The notes under the pieces are model-generated. The model saw only the letters and a list, made by a program, of their open reading frames with translations, made no database searches and was not told the DNA's origin. Of a DNA stretch of 64,000 nt, positions 32,301 to 41,601 are shown one piece after another. Within the stretch, counting starts at the first letter, position 1. Every line of letters begins with the position of its first letter. The stretch is from Aptenodytes patagonicus (lineage: Eukaryota > Chordata > Aves > Sphenisciformes > Spheniscidae): NCBI RefSeq assembly GCF_965638725.1, contig NC_134958.1, forward strand, positions 15,751,464-15,815,463, in the 5' to 3' direction. The position numbers and the translations under genes were made by a program.

Positions 32301-33740
32301 GACACAGGGAAACATTTTCTGCTCCTGGGAACCATCTCTAGTTCTTGCATATAAATTGTAGGACTGTAGTAATTTCTAGAATGAGACTAATGCCGGGGCA
32401 CACCAGGAGTAAAGCTCTCCTATAACAATAGGGATTCTCTCTTCCAGATGGAAAGAAGTGTAACTCCGAACCAGAGCGCCTTGAGAAAGGGGACAGATAC
32501 TGTAATAAGGAACTGTTGCCCCTAAGGAGTCTTCTTACGACTGGATGGAAATTTTAGCTGACAACTTATATCACACGATACTACGGGGCCAGCCAGGTTC
32601 TTTCAGGGACCTTGGCAGAATGATGACGGCACTAAGTTGTAGTTACCATTAAAGCTTTATTATTTTTTTTAACAGAATTTTATGATTAGGATAGCATAGA
32701 ACTTTATGATCAGAGTAGCACAGGACTTCTACAAGCAGAATCAGTGCATCACAATTTTATATTTCATAGCACCACTTAGCTTATGGTTTCTAATCACCTG
32801 GACCCTCTGTGGATCATGCCAAATCTTAATTCCTGGCTTGCTGTATCAATATAGCAATCATCACCTGGACTCAAAAACATGTAAAAGAACAGGAGTCCCT
32901 CGCTCCGTCCTTGGAGGAAGCGGATGCCGCTGGAGGTGTCCCTGGCCACCAGGGCATCATGGGGCATCATTTGCCATCCAGCAGCAGTTCTGGTCCAAGT
33001 CCCGCTCAGGACCTGTAGCTGCCTGGTTTTATAGACGGTGCTCTGCGTGCTGCTGTGCTGCCCTGTCCTGCGAGGGGTTGTCGCAGCCCCCTTGGCTGGT
33101 GCCCGGGACCTGCAAGGCCGGTGAGGAGGGGAGTCGTCGGCCTGGCACCCAGGGGCCTCTATCCGACAGGGAGGGGAAGCGGACATACCCGCCTGGTGCG
33201 CAGGACCTTCACGGCCTCCTGGCGAGGAGGAGAACGGGACTGATATGTGACCAGCTCGGCTGCAGAGAGTGGCCGTTTGCCTTACGAAGTGGGGTTAGTT
33301 TTGCTAACCATATTACTAGGGGTCAGGAGCTGGGTGTACCGGTCACAGCTGTATACGCCGTTCTGACATTATACTTCGTTTTTGGGGGTGTGAGGTTCTT
33401 TCAGCGTGCTCCACCTCAGCCATCTTCCCTCCGTGCTGAACCCGCGCCACCTGTCGCGGGCCCACGCTGCGCTCTCCTGGTTTGTGCGCGTGTGGCAGCG
33501 CCAAGAGCACCCGCGCCTCAGCGGCTGACCTTCCGCTGTTTTGTCGAATACTGAAGCACTTCATTCTGCTGCCTCTTCAGTACTGCTCCCGACTGCTTTC
33601 CTGCCCTTTCATGCCGTTTTCTTCCCTTTTTTCCTTCCTTGTCCCCTTTCTCCCACCTCGTCTCCTGTCTCCCACAGCCTTTCTCTGCCGCCGTTACCCG
33701 GCGCCTCGCTGTAACCAGCGGGTACAAGTGGTGTTAAGCG
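32301..33740. other. Unassigned region, LTR-like on the - strand
   Basis: No recognisable protein is encoded. On the - strand a TATAAAA (complement of 33027-33033) is followed about 370 nt later by AATAAA (complement of 32656-32661). This arrangement suggests a short promoter-to-poly(A) unit such as an LTR, or a small transcript. A - strand ATG in good Kozak context (complement of 33421-33423) opens a 26-codon ORF beginning MAEVEHAERT. The 282-codon + strand ORF at 32706-33554 spans these features and looks accidental. Confidence 0.35.
32656..33033 (-). mobile_element. Possible solo-LTR-like segment (TATA box to poly(A) signal)
   Basis: The - strand TATAAAA at 33033-33027 and AATAAAG at 32661-32655 lie in the right order and spacing for an LTR U3/R region. 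I cannot define the TG...CA ends, a target duplication or a primer site. It lies just 5' of the CR1 copy. The alternative is a short host transcript. Confidence 0.25.
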
Positions 33741-34311
33741 GCAAGACCGAAGGGAGAGCTGAACCCCTCCTGCCGCGCCGACGCGTGGCGTGCGCTGGGG
33801 AAGAGGCCGGGCTCCGCGGCTTGCGGGGCCGGAGGGAGAGGCCCCGGCTCAGCCGGCTCCCGGCCTGCGCCGCCCTTGCCCTCCCCGCTTTTCCGCGGGC
33901 CGAGCGCTCGCTGGCAGGGCCGGGCTCTCCCCGCTCGCTGCCTTTTCCTGGGCAGAAGCGGGCTGGAGGGCACCTCCCCCGAGCCTAAACCTGAGCGGAG
34001 CGAGTGACAGATGTGACACGGAGCTGCGAGAGGCGCGGGGCGAGTCCCTCTGCCGCTGCTCCTGGTCCCCGCCGGGCACGGCCCCGGCTCCGGCCCCGCT
34101 CCCGCACGCCGGAGCGGCCCGGTGGCGCTGGCGGGTTTCGGGAGAAGCTGACAAAACGCGGCTGCGAGAAGCGGAGCCCGGAGAGGAAACACCGCCCACC
34201 GCCGCCCGCGCCCCGGCCGCCGCCCCCGCCCCAGGAAACCTGGGCGGGCGGGGCCGCGGGGCCGGGCCGGGCCGGACCCCGCCGTGCTGCGCCGGCGCCG
34301 GGGCGGTGCCC

Positions 34312-34372
34312 AGGGGCGGGGCGGTCCCTCCCTCCAGTAAAAGCCGCCGGGCCGGGCCTGGGGCTGGCAGGC
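34312..34372 (+). promoter_or_regulatory. Predicted core promoter of a + strand transcript
   Basis: A GC box lies at 34312-34324 and a TATA-like TAAAAG at 34338-34343. The predicted start is about 34,368-34,372, followed by a short exon ending at a consensus GTGAGC donor (34412). The start site is inferred from spacing only. Confidence 0.45.
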
Positions 34373-34484
34373 CGCGGCGGCGGCTCTTCCTCGTCTGGGA
34401 GCGCGGTGGAGGTGAGCCGAGGCCTCCTGGCGCCGCGCCAGAGGCTCCTTCTCCCGGGGCAGCGGGCGCCGTGGGGCTGCCCGG

Positions 34485-34518
34485 CTCCCTCCCGCTCCCT
34501 CCCGCTCCCTCCCGCTCC
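34485..34518 (+). repeat. 10-bp minisatellite, about 3.5 copies
   Basis: CCCGCTCCCT repeats in tandem at the 3' side of the CpG island, ending in CCCGCTCCGCC. Confidence 0.85.
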
Positions 34519-35974
34519 GCCGGTGCCTCGGTTCGAGGCTTCCCGGGCCGCCTCCGCGCCCGGGTGAGCAGCCGGGACTGGGTCCCGCGGGGAGCAGGGG
34601 TCGGCTCGGGGACCAGGGAGCCCCTCCGGGCTGGCAGAGCCCCGCCGCGGCCGGGTCCGCGGGTCCTGCCGGGAGCTCCGGGCCGGTTTCCCGCGGCCGT
34701 GCCTGGTGTCCTCAGGTGCCGGAGTGCCCAAAACTCCAGGTGCTGTAGAGGTCTGTGGGTAGACCTCCTCATTTCTGCCCCTCTCGGCCCGTGCACTTGC
34801 AGTGCAGGGAAGCAGGGGTTTGGTCTGGACTGTCCTTCGAGCTGTGGAGATGTTAGTTCCCAAGCAGAGTCTTGCTCGCTAGCCAGAGAACAAGGAGGTG
34901 TTGCTCCAGGGCCAGTCATAGCCTCTGTGTGGTACCTATCACGGAGTACTGTGTGGTGATGGCTGTGCTGCACAGGGGTGACACCCATGTTCTCTCAGAG
35001 GGGGATGGAGCCTCACCTGTGCCGTGCTGACTAAATACCTGCTGTTTTATTTCAGGGTGGACGGGATGCCTCTGGTTTTGTGGCCGATGCTGTAGGCGCT
35101 TCCATTGTGGACTGGATCAACTCAGGCATCAGCACTGGTGTGTTGGAGGTGGAAGGTGGCTGATAGCAGGTAATCACACCCCAGCACCTGCTGGACTCTT
35201 CCTTTTGCTAAGAACAACCACACCCTGCCCCAGACAGGCCTGGTTGTATGCTCAGGTGCGGTGGGACTAGCAGCTTGGCCAGATGCTGCTCTTTCGTGGA
35301 CCCCAGCACAAGAGACCTGAAAGAAACTGGTGGGGAAAAAACTCAGAGCATGACTTGAAAGCTAAGCCCTTGTGGTCGTTACCTGAAGGTCAGAGCTGTG
35401 AGCTGAGCCTAAATGGACTGCAGTGCTGTTGCTGCCTGGCTCGGCTGGGGAGGGCAGCGTCTTTGAGGCGAGCACTGTTCCCAGCACAACTGGGGTGTTT
35501 GCTGTGGCTGGGGTGAGCAGAGGGGGAGCCCCCTGCCTCCCCATGGTCCTGAGCATAGCTCCCTAGTCAGACTCAAGGTAATGAATTGCGTGATTGATAG
35601 GTGTTGCAGGCTTTGGGTCAGAATCTGGTATTGGCCTTTGAAGCTCCTCTTCAAGGCAAAGTGTAGTTCTGGTAAGTGGCATGTGCAGTTAACACGTACT
35701 GTCTGTGTTCTTCCCTCTTTGCAAGACGTGGTGTCCCGCTTGTTCCAGAACCCTGAGCGAGAGTCCGGCCCTGCTGGAGTTTCTGCACTGATCTGCAGAC
35801 CTCATCCCATGGGTCAAGGTTGTGGCAAGCTGCTGCAGGATTAAAAACTTGTTCTGCTGAGCCAGGCACTGTTCCCTGGACGCTTTGGGCACTGCTTCAG
35901 GAGGAAGGGGTAAAGCATGTGCTGCCCCTGGCTCACAGGGGGCATGGGGTGAAAGTCACTGTTGGCACAAGAGT

Positions 35975-35980
35975 AATAAA
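35975..35980 (+). terminator. Poly(A) signal of the + strand unit
   Basis: AATAAA lies within AATAAAGCCTGAA. The identical 13-mer occurs on the opposite strand at 37977-37989, at the end of the facing - strand unit. Confidence 0.5.
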
Positions 35981-36189
35981 GCCTGAATGGCCAGAGCGCA
36001 GTGATAGCCCTGACCTGCCCCCAGCACCAGGGCTGTGCCTCCCGTGGGGCTTGCCCCTAGCCCCAGTTCCCAAGCACTTCTCTGTAGGGTCTCAAAGGCA
36101 CAGGGTTGGGCGGGGGTGTGGGGTGTGGTTCTTCTTTGCCCCCATCCACCAAACACTTCATGCAGAGATGGGTTTGACAGGTGTCTCTT

Positions 36190-36590
36190 TCTGAGCCCTG
36201 AGAAACAGTGTAAGTGCGTGCAGTGTTTTCTGGGTTTGAAACAAGCTCAGTGGGTTTGGCTGGGGGCTCTAAACCAGAGGCTACATGCTGTGGTTCTGAA
36301 GCTCTTCAAAAATTAACTGTAAGTGCTGCATTTTCAGGGCTCAGAAATAAATTAAGACCTTTGTTTTTTAGGCTGGGCGATGGACACCAAGTGCTGTTTT
36401 TAGGGCTCAAAAGCAGAGGGTGAGCGCTGTCTTTCTGAAGCTCAGAAAAAGATTAAGTCAGTCATGCGTTTTCAGCGCTTGAAAATGCAGGCTAAGTCCT
36501 GGAACTCAGAAAAAAACTAAAAGTTTTTGGGACTTGGAAACAGAGGCTCAGTCAGCTGTTTCCAGCCCCCAAAACAGAGGCTCAGGGGGG
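36190..36590. repeat. Degenerate tandem repeat, roughly 45-60 bp units
   Basis: A recurring phrase of the type AAGTGCTG-TTTTCAGGGCTCAGAAA-CAGAGGCT appears with indels at about 36190, 36235, 36320, 36390, 36440, 36475, 36535 and 36575. No ORF persists through it. The unit differs from the two arrays downstream. Confidence 0.6.
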
Positions 36591-36969
36591 AAACTTTGGG
36601 CAGGCAGGAGACAGAAGGGGGTGGGGGGAGGGTGTTGGAGTCTGGGTGGGAAGGGAGGGGGGTGGGAAGGGTGCGTGGACCCCTGCCGGAGGTGGGGGTC
36701 TGATCACATTGGTCCCCAAAGTTAGGGAGGCTGGCATGCACCAGGCCGAAGTAGACGTCTGAGATAGTCTCTGGGGGGAAAGGCACTTTTTGTGTGTCCA
36801 ACTCTTTATTCAAGGTGTGTACAACCACCGGAATAGTTATTCAATATTTAGACAACATACAAGTATGACAGTTCATACTCATATACAAGTTATGACAGTG
36901 ATGATTGATTTACAACCTTGCCAAAAGCCCAGATTGCTGCAATTAGCTGGAACTTTAATTGGCTTGTAA
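36591..36969. other. G-rich stretch and spacer
   Basis: From 36,580 to 36,710 the + strand is strongly G-rich, with many GGGTGGGGGG-type runs that could form quadruplexes. A - strand AATAAA lies at 36810-36805. From 36,830 the sequence is AT-rich up to the next array. No gene is seen. Confidence 0.6.
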
Positions 36970-37720
36970 CAAGAGGGAGCATCCAGCAGTCGAAGCGTGT
37001 ACGAGCTGGAGCTTCACGTAACTTGAGCTGTAACAAGATGGAGCATCCATCATCTGGAGCTGTAAGGAGGTGGAGCTGAAATTACTTGAAACAGAAACAA
37101 GTTGGAGCATCTCAGAGCTGCAGCTGAAATTGAAACAAGCCTGAGCGAAACGCACTGGAGCATCCATCAACTGGAGCTGAAAGTACCTGAACCTAACAAG
37201 CTGGAGCATCCATCAGCCAGAGCTGTATGAAGCTGGAGCTGAAATTGAAACAAGCCAGAGTGAAATGAACTGGAATGTCCATCAGCAGGAGCTGTAAGAA
37301 GCGGGAGCATCTCACTGCCATGAAGAGCTGGAACTCAAGTTACCTGAACCTGAAGCAAGCAGCAGGAGCCGGAGCTGCAAGCAGGAGGAACTGAAATTAC
37401 CTGGGGCAGTAACACGCTGGAGCATCCATCAGCGGGAGCTGTAAGAAGCCAGAGCTGCTCTACAGCTGGAGTCTCCATTTGCTAGAGCTGTAACAAGTCA
37501 TGGCATCCATCAGCCGGGGCTGTGCTCCCAGCACGGTTGAATGGAGGGGCTTCCGCAACCCATAGCCTCTGTTAGCCAAAGCCAAGCTTACCTGCAGCTG
37601 TAACAGGAAGGAGCATCTATGAGCAGGAATGTCTCCTGGCTGGAGCTGAAATTACCTGGAACCAGAGCTTCCATCAGCCAGGGCATCCATCAACCAGATC
37701 TGTACTCTGAGGCTGACCCC
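36970..37720. repeat. Degenerate tandem array with GGAGCATCCATCA core
   Basis: The phrase TGGAGCATCCATCAGC, or a one- to three-base variant, occurs eleven times (near 36976, 37038, 37103, 37157, 37203, 37270, 37302, 37418, 37502, 37610 and 37682). It alternates with GGAGCTGTAAGAAGC and GGAGCTGAAATTACCTGAA phrases. The unit length varies from about 30 to 115 bp, so the array has a composite higher-order structure. Confidence 0.85.
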
Positions 37721-38406
37721 AACAAGGAGCTCTTCCCAGCCCAGAGCAGCAGGGAGGCGAGTTGTACTTCTGCGAGCGGGGAGCCTGGCCTCTTCCCCCC
37801 AGTTCTCCTGGGGCAGGCTGTCCTCAGGGGTGGGGGGAGCGCAGCCACCCCACAGCCCTGCACCCCAAGGGCCCCACATGCACTTTTGGGGAGCGCCTGG
37901 GAACTGCCGAGGGCCCGGCCCCACGCCTCTGCAGGGCAGCACCAGCACAGGCCGGGCATCGCTTTATTACTGCTGTTTCAGGCTTTATTTCTCCGGCATC
38001 ACCAGCACCGCCGGGCCCGCACCCCAAACCCCTCCAGGCCGAAACACCCCCGCGGGGAGCCGGGCCCAGCCGCTCCAGGAGCAGTGCCCAGCCCGTCTCC
38101 AGGATCCCCCGGAGACAGCAGCCGGAGCCCTTCCCCACCCGGCGCCGCAGGAGCCCCCCGGGCCGCCGCTGCCCAATCCGCGCCGGGAGCGACAGAGGCT
38201 GCCCGGGCCCGACAAGGAGCAGCCGAGAGCCGGATGGGGCTGCCCCTGCTCCCCCCGGCCGGACACGGGCTCGGCCCCAAAGCCCCCCGACGAACCCCAG
38301 GACAGCGCTCGGCCCGGGGCCCCTTCTGCCCCCACCGGCCCCAGAACAGAGCCCGGCCCCGCCCACGGAGGCTCCGACCGGAGGAATCCCACATCCGAGA
38401 CCCGCC

Positions 38407-38463
38407 GCGCCCACAGCCCCATAACGCGCCCACAGCCCCATAACGCGCCCACAGCCCCATAAC
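38407..38463. repeat. Three perfect copies of a 19-bp unit
   Basis: GCGCCCACAGCCCCATAAC is repeated exactly three times (38407-38425, 38426-38444, 38445-38463). It lies just downstream of the predicted - strand first exon. Confidence 0.95.
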
Positions 38464-38562
38464 GCCCGCGGCCCCTCACCTGCCCCGGCCCAGCTCCAGC
38501 CGCCCCGCGGCCGGAGCCGAACGGAACTCGGCGACCGTGCCGGCCGCCACCGCCCCTCTTCT

Positions 38563-38578
38563 GCGCCTGCGCAGGCGC
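38563..38578. promoter_or_regulatory. NRF1-like palindromic site
   Basis: GCGCCTGCGCAGGCGC is its own reverse complement. The TGCGCAGGCGC portion fits the NRF1 consensus YGCGCAYGCGCR except for G in place of Y at the central position, which NRF1 sites often tolerate. Confidence 0.6.
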
Positions 38579-38619
38579 CCCGCCACTCAGGGACCCGGCC
38601 CCGCCCCCATGTAATTGCC

Positions 38620-40720
38620 GCTCGGTGCCGGGGACACCTGTCCCCTGAGGACATCTGCGCCCTGTTCCGATCCCCTCCCGATCCCCTCGTCGTGTCAGCA
38701 ACCCTTTGTGTCTCTATGTCCGCATCCCCCCCGGAGCCCTCTCCTTCCTGTCACGACGCCTCCTCCCGAGACTGTCCTCGTGCCCCACGGCACCCTTCGA
38801 GCTCTGCAGCCCTCTTTGCGTCTCTTACTCAGACATAACCCTTCCTCGGGCTTTCTCTGTGCCCCAGAGCTCTCTTACCTTACTCACTGCCGTCTAGGAT
38901 GTCTCCATTCAGTCGCTCATCCTCTGAGGACATCTGTACGTTGTTGGGCCACCTCCCTGAGTTTTGCATTGTGTCCCAGAGCCGCCTTCTGTCTCTCTCT
39001 CTCAGCACCCTTCTCCCGCCATCACTCCTCCAGAGGCCATCCTCGTGCCGCGCAGCCCTCTTTTGGCTCTGTAGTGCACTTTGCACCCTTCTTGCTCCCT
39101 GAAAACCTTTCCTGATGCCATTTTTAACCTCCTGAACACTGATGTCCTCTATGGAGGTACCCTCTAGGGTTCAGTCCCTGGTCCCCTGAGGACATCTGTA
39201 GTCTGTTCAAATCCCCTCCGGACTTCCTCCTGGTGTCCCTGAGCCTTCTTTGGTCTCTCTGGCCCATTCAGGACCCCTCTAATGGTGTCACGATGCCTAT
39301 CGATGCCTTTGAGGTTGCCCTTAGCACACTTTTAGCTTTGTAGCGGACCTTGCACCCCTCTTGTTCCCTCAGAAGACTTCCTGAGTCCGTACCTGTGACC
39401 CAGCGCAGTCATTCTGTCCTCTCTTCCTTCTAGCTGTGCCTCTATTCATTTCCTGGCCCTCTTATGACATGTTTACTCAGTTCAGGTCCCCTCTGGATTT
39501 AATCGTCGTGTCCCCAATCCTTTTTCTGTCCCTCTGACATGACCGAGACATTTTTTTCTCCCAGTCATGATGCCTCCCGAGACCTTCCTCGTGCTCCACA
39601 TCCATCTTGTAGCACTTTGAGCTGTAGAGCACTCATTTGTTCCTCTACACTATCTAGGATTCCTGTGTTCAGTCCCCAGCCACCTGAGACCATCTGTACT
39701 CTGCTCAGATGATCATCTGAGTTCCTCCTTGTTGTCCCAAGCCTTCTTTTGTCCGTCAGTCCCCCTTCACCACCCCTCTCCTCACAGTCACAATTGCCTC
39801 CCAGGACCTTCCTCGTTCTCCACAGCACCTTGTAGTGGTTTATCTCCCTTTCATCTTTCTTGTTCCATCAGAGCCTCCCATTTTTCTTTGCTACGCAGCG
39901 CTCCTTTATCTTTCTCTGCCATCAAGGGTGTCTCCATTCGGTTCCTCTCTCAGTCATCTGTAGATGCCCTCCTGAGACTCCCAAGGCCCTCACTGTGTCT
40001 CAAATCCTTCTTTTCTCACCCTGCCCCCTCCTAATTCTTCTACTCTCTATAACAATGTCATGAGTCCCTTCTTGTACTTCACAGCACTCTTGTAGCACTT
40101 TAGCTCCCTTTCGATTTTTTGGGTTTTGTGTGCTTCAGAGCACTCTTATCTTACTCTTTGCCATTTAGGATGCCTTCATTCAGCCCCTGGCCCCCTGACG
40201 ACATCTGTACTTTGTTGAAATCCCCTTCAGAGTTCCTCATTGTTATCTCTGAGGCTTCTTTGGTCTCTCAGGCCCCCTCAAGACTCCTCTGCTCCCTTTG
40301 CCGAGTTCTTGTGACTACGCACCAGAGCCCTGTTCTAGCTGGGGAGGGCACTTTGCACCCCTCTTTTCCCCTCAGAACCCTTCCTGAGCCCACATTTGTT
40401 ACCCTGGTTGGTCCTTCTGTCCTCTCACCCGTTTGGTGCGCCTCCATTCAGTCCCCGGTCCCCTGAGGACATCTGTACTTTGGTCAATTACCCTTTTGAG
40501 CTCATTGCATCCCCGAGACTTCTTTGGTCTCTCCGGCCCCTCTCTAATCCCTGTGATGATGCCTCTCGCTCTATCAGAACCTCTTCCAAAGCCATCTTTG
40601 TGCCTCACAGCAGTCTGTTTGTTTTCTGTCTTATAGCATGTTTCTATTTGGTATCTGGTACCCCAAAGATGTCTATCGTCAGCTCAGATCTTGAGTTTTT
40701 CAGAGAAGGCGATAGCCTTC
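38620..40720. repeat. Satellite-like tandem array, about nine copies of a roughly 200-280 bp unit
   Basis: The landmark CCCTGAGGACATCTGTA (with variants) recurs at about 38651, 38930, 39191, 39467, 39691, 39954, 40201, 40470 and 40671, giving spacings of 279, 261, 276, 224, 263, 247, 269 and 201 bp. Each unit also contains, in order, CTGTTCAAATCCCCT, a TTCTTTGGTCTCTC phrase, CACAGCACTCTTGTAGC, TTGCACCCCTCTTGTTCCC and TAGGATGCCTCCATTCAGTC. The + strand is pyrimidine-rich throughout. Units are diverged from one another, so the array is old. ORFs of 60-115 codons inside it are not conserved between units. Confidence 0.9.
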
Positions 40721-41339
40721 ATCTATTTTGATCGAGACATCTCCCGGGGTGCTTTTTGTTGTGTTTTGCCATTTGTTTTTGTTCTAGCTACTTAGGTGTT
40801 AATTAGGCTGCTTCATACAGTTTCTGATAAATTTCTTGTATTTCCATGGTTTTTTTGTTTTCTGCCCTTTAGGACTCATCTAGTTCTGTTAAGGGAGTCA
40901 GCTGGAGAGGCCGCTGAGGTGACTCTGAGTCGTCAGTGATTTACAGTAAATAATTTACTTTGCAACCGGAGATATTTTTGAAAAGGGACTCTTAGGGATC
41001 TAATTCTGCTTTGTCATTCAGCCCTATCCAGAAGGTAGTTCTGGTACAGTTAGGTAGTTGCGTGGCATTGCGAGAAATGAAGCGTAACCCCACAGCATTT
41101 TGGGTTTTTAAAAGGAAACTAAAGCACACAATTTTTTATAATATTGTTATTGCATTTAACGAACTACTTTCCTACATAGGTTAGCATGACATCTATCTTT
41201 TTCTATCTACGCCCCAGAAAAATTAAGTTTAATTCCCTACCCGGTCACACTGCTGATGCAATAGATGTAGCCGTCGTAGAAGAGGAGGCATCGTCGTTTC
41301 CAGTACGGGTCGCTTTCTCTGTTCAGTGCTCTGCGTGCT
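40721..41339. other. Spacer between satellite array and CpG island
   Basis: AT-rich unique sequence with no ORF of interest and no recognised transposon. Confidence 0.6.
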
Positions 41340-41601
41340 GCAAACTTGAGGCAGGTGAGACACCCCCCCGCCGGCCGCCATGATGCCTCCTGCTGGCTCG
41401 CCCCGCCCCTTTCCCGGGGGATCATGGGGTGGGCGGTGGGCGGGGCCCGGGAGGCACGGCCTCGCCCGGGGGCGCTCGCTCCGCTCCCGGGCCGCGCGGC
41501 GGCCGGTGCGCGGCTGCTCCTGCGGGCGGTTGCAGCTTTTGAGCTGGCTAAGGTGTTTGGGCAGACGTGTTTCGACATTTAGAGAAGCAGAGGCGTCTCA
41601 G
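41340..41601 (+). promoter_or_regulatory. CpG island and predicted + strand first exon
   Basis: A short GC-rich, CpG-dense block (41,350-41,530) contains GC boxes (GGGCGGGGCCCG near 41440). It is followed by exon-like sequence ending CTCAG/GTAAGA, with the donor at 41602. A possible second exon at about 41756-41870 is flanked by TTAATTCTAG and GTGAGA. No start codon leads to a sizeable ORF. The product is unknown, possibly a non-coding transcript or a 5'UTR of a gene to the right. Confidence 0.45.

Larger units (their letters stand above)
33750..34720. promoter_or_regulatory. CpG island
   Basis: About 1 kb of very GC-rich, CpG-dense sequence contains GC boxes such as GGGGCGGGGCGG (34313-34324). 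Long overlapping ORFs on both strands (for example 33790-34959 on + and 33849-34988 on -) result from the composition. It overlaps the first exon of the + strand unit at 34,370. Confidence 0.85.
34370..36000 (+). ncRNA. Predicted four-exon transcript, probably non-coding
   Basis: The predicted exons are about 34370-34411, 35056-35169, 35610-35671 and 35726 to about 35995. Each internal border is a GT-AG pair with good donors (GTGAGC, GTAATC, GTAAGT) and pyrimidine-rich acceptors. AATAAA at 35975-35980 ends it. The first ATG (35064) opens only MPLVLWPML. Another frame of exon 2 reads GGRDASGFVADAVGASIVDW and onward to a stop at 35160-35162, but it has no start codon. A protein is therefore unlikely unless an alternative first exon exists. 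I do not recognise the locus. Short hairpins in intron 1 (34748-34767; 34792-34806) leave open a small-RNA host role. Confidence 0.4.
37950..38590 (-). ncRNA. Predicted short - strand transcript, coding status unknown
   Basis: The promoter elements lie at 38,560-38,610, a good donor at 38479 and two AATAAA signals on the - strand (complements of 37984-37989 and 37963-37968). A 238-codon - strand ORF (38701-37985) ends with MPEK and a TAA that overlaps the first AATAAA, but it begins upstream of the promoter and its sequence is low-complexity Gly/Arg/Pro. The internal acceptor is not identified. I do not recognise a product. Confidence 0.3.
37950..38610. promoter_or_regulatory. CpG island with - strand promoter
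   Basis: CpG-dense sequence contains a perfect 16-bp palindrome GCGCCTGCGCAGGCGC at 38563-38578, which fits the NRF1 consensus. A GC box (complement of GGCCCCGCCCCC) lies at about 38597-38608. On the - strand an exon would end at CAG/GTGAGG (donor at 38479), giving a predicted first exon of about 38,480-38,570. Confidence 0.6.

Noticed and set aside
31468-32302. + strand ORFs of 223 and 132 codons
   Set aside because: They are antisense shadows of the CR1 reverse transcriptase on the - strand.
32706-33554. 282-codon + strand ORF
   Set aside because: It runs through an LTR-like segment into CpG-rich DNA, with an abrupt composition change midway and no recognisable domain.
33343-33564. Possible RPS15 processed pseudogene
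   Set aside because: Only the initial MAEVE matches as recalled; the following residues differ completely and the rest of the protein is absent.
33790-34988. Long overlapping ORFs of 389 (+) and 379 (-) codons
   Set aside because: Both strands are open across a CpG island, as expected from GC-rich composition lacking stop codons. The peptides are Arg/Pro/Gly/Ala-rich and low complexity, and a splice-like promoter structure fits the + strand better.
37619-38701. Several ORFs of 150-276 codons on both strands
   Set aside because: They overlap in up to five frames over a CpG island and tandem repeats, and none begins downstream of the predicted start site with a recognisable domain.
38615-40735. 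Series of + and - strand ORFs of 60-166 codons
   Set aside because: They lie in the tandem array. Frames are not preserved from unit to unit, so they are by-products of the repeat.
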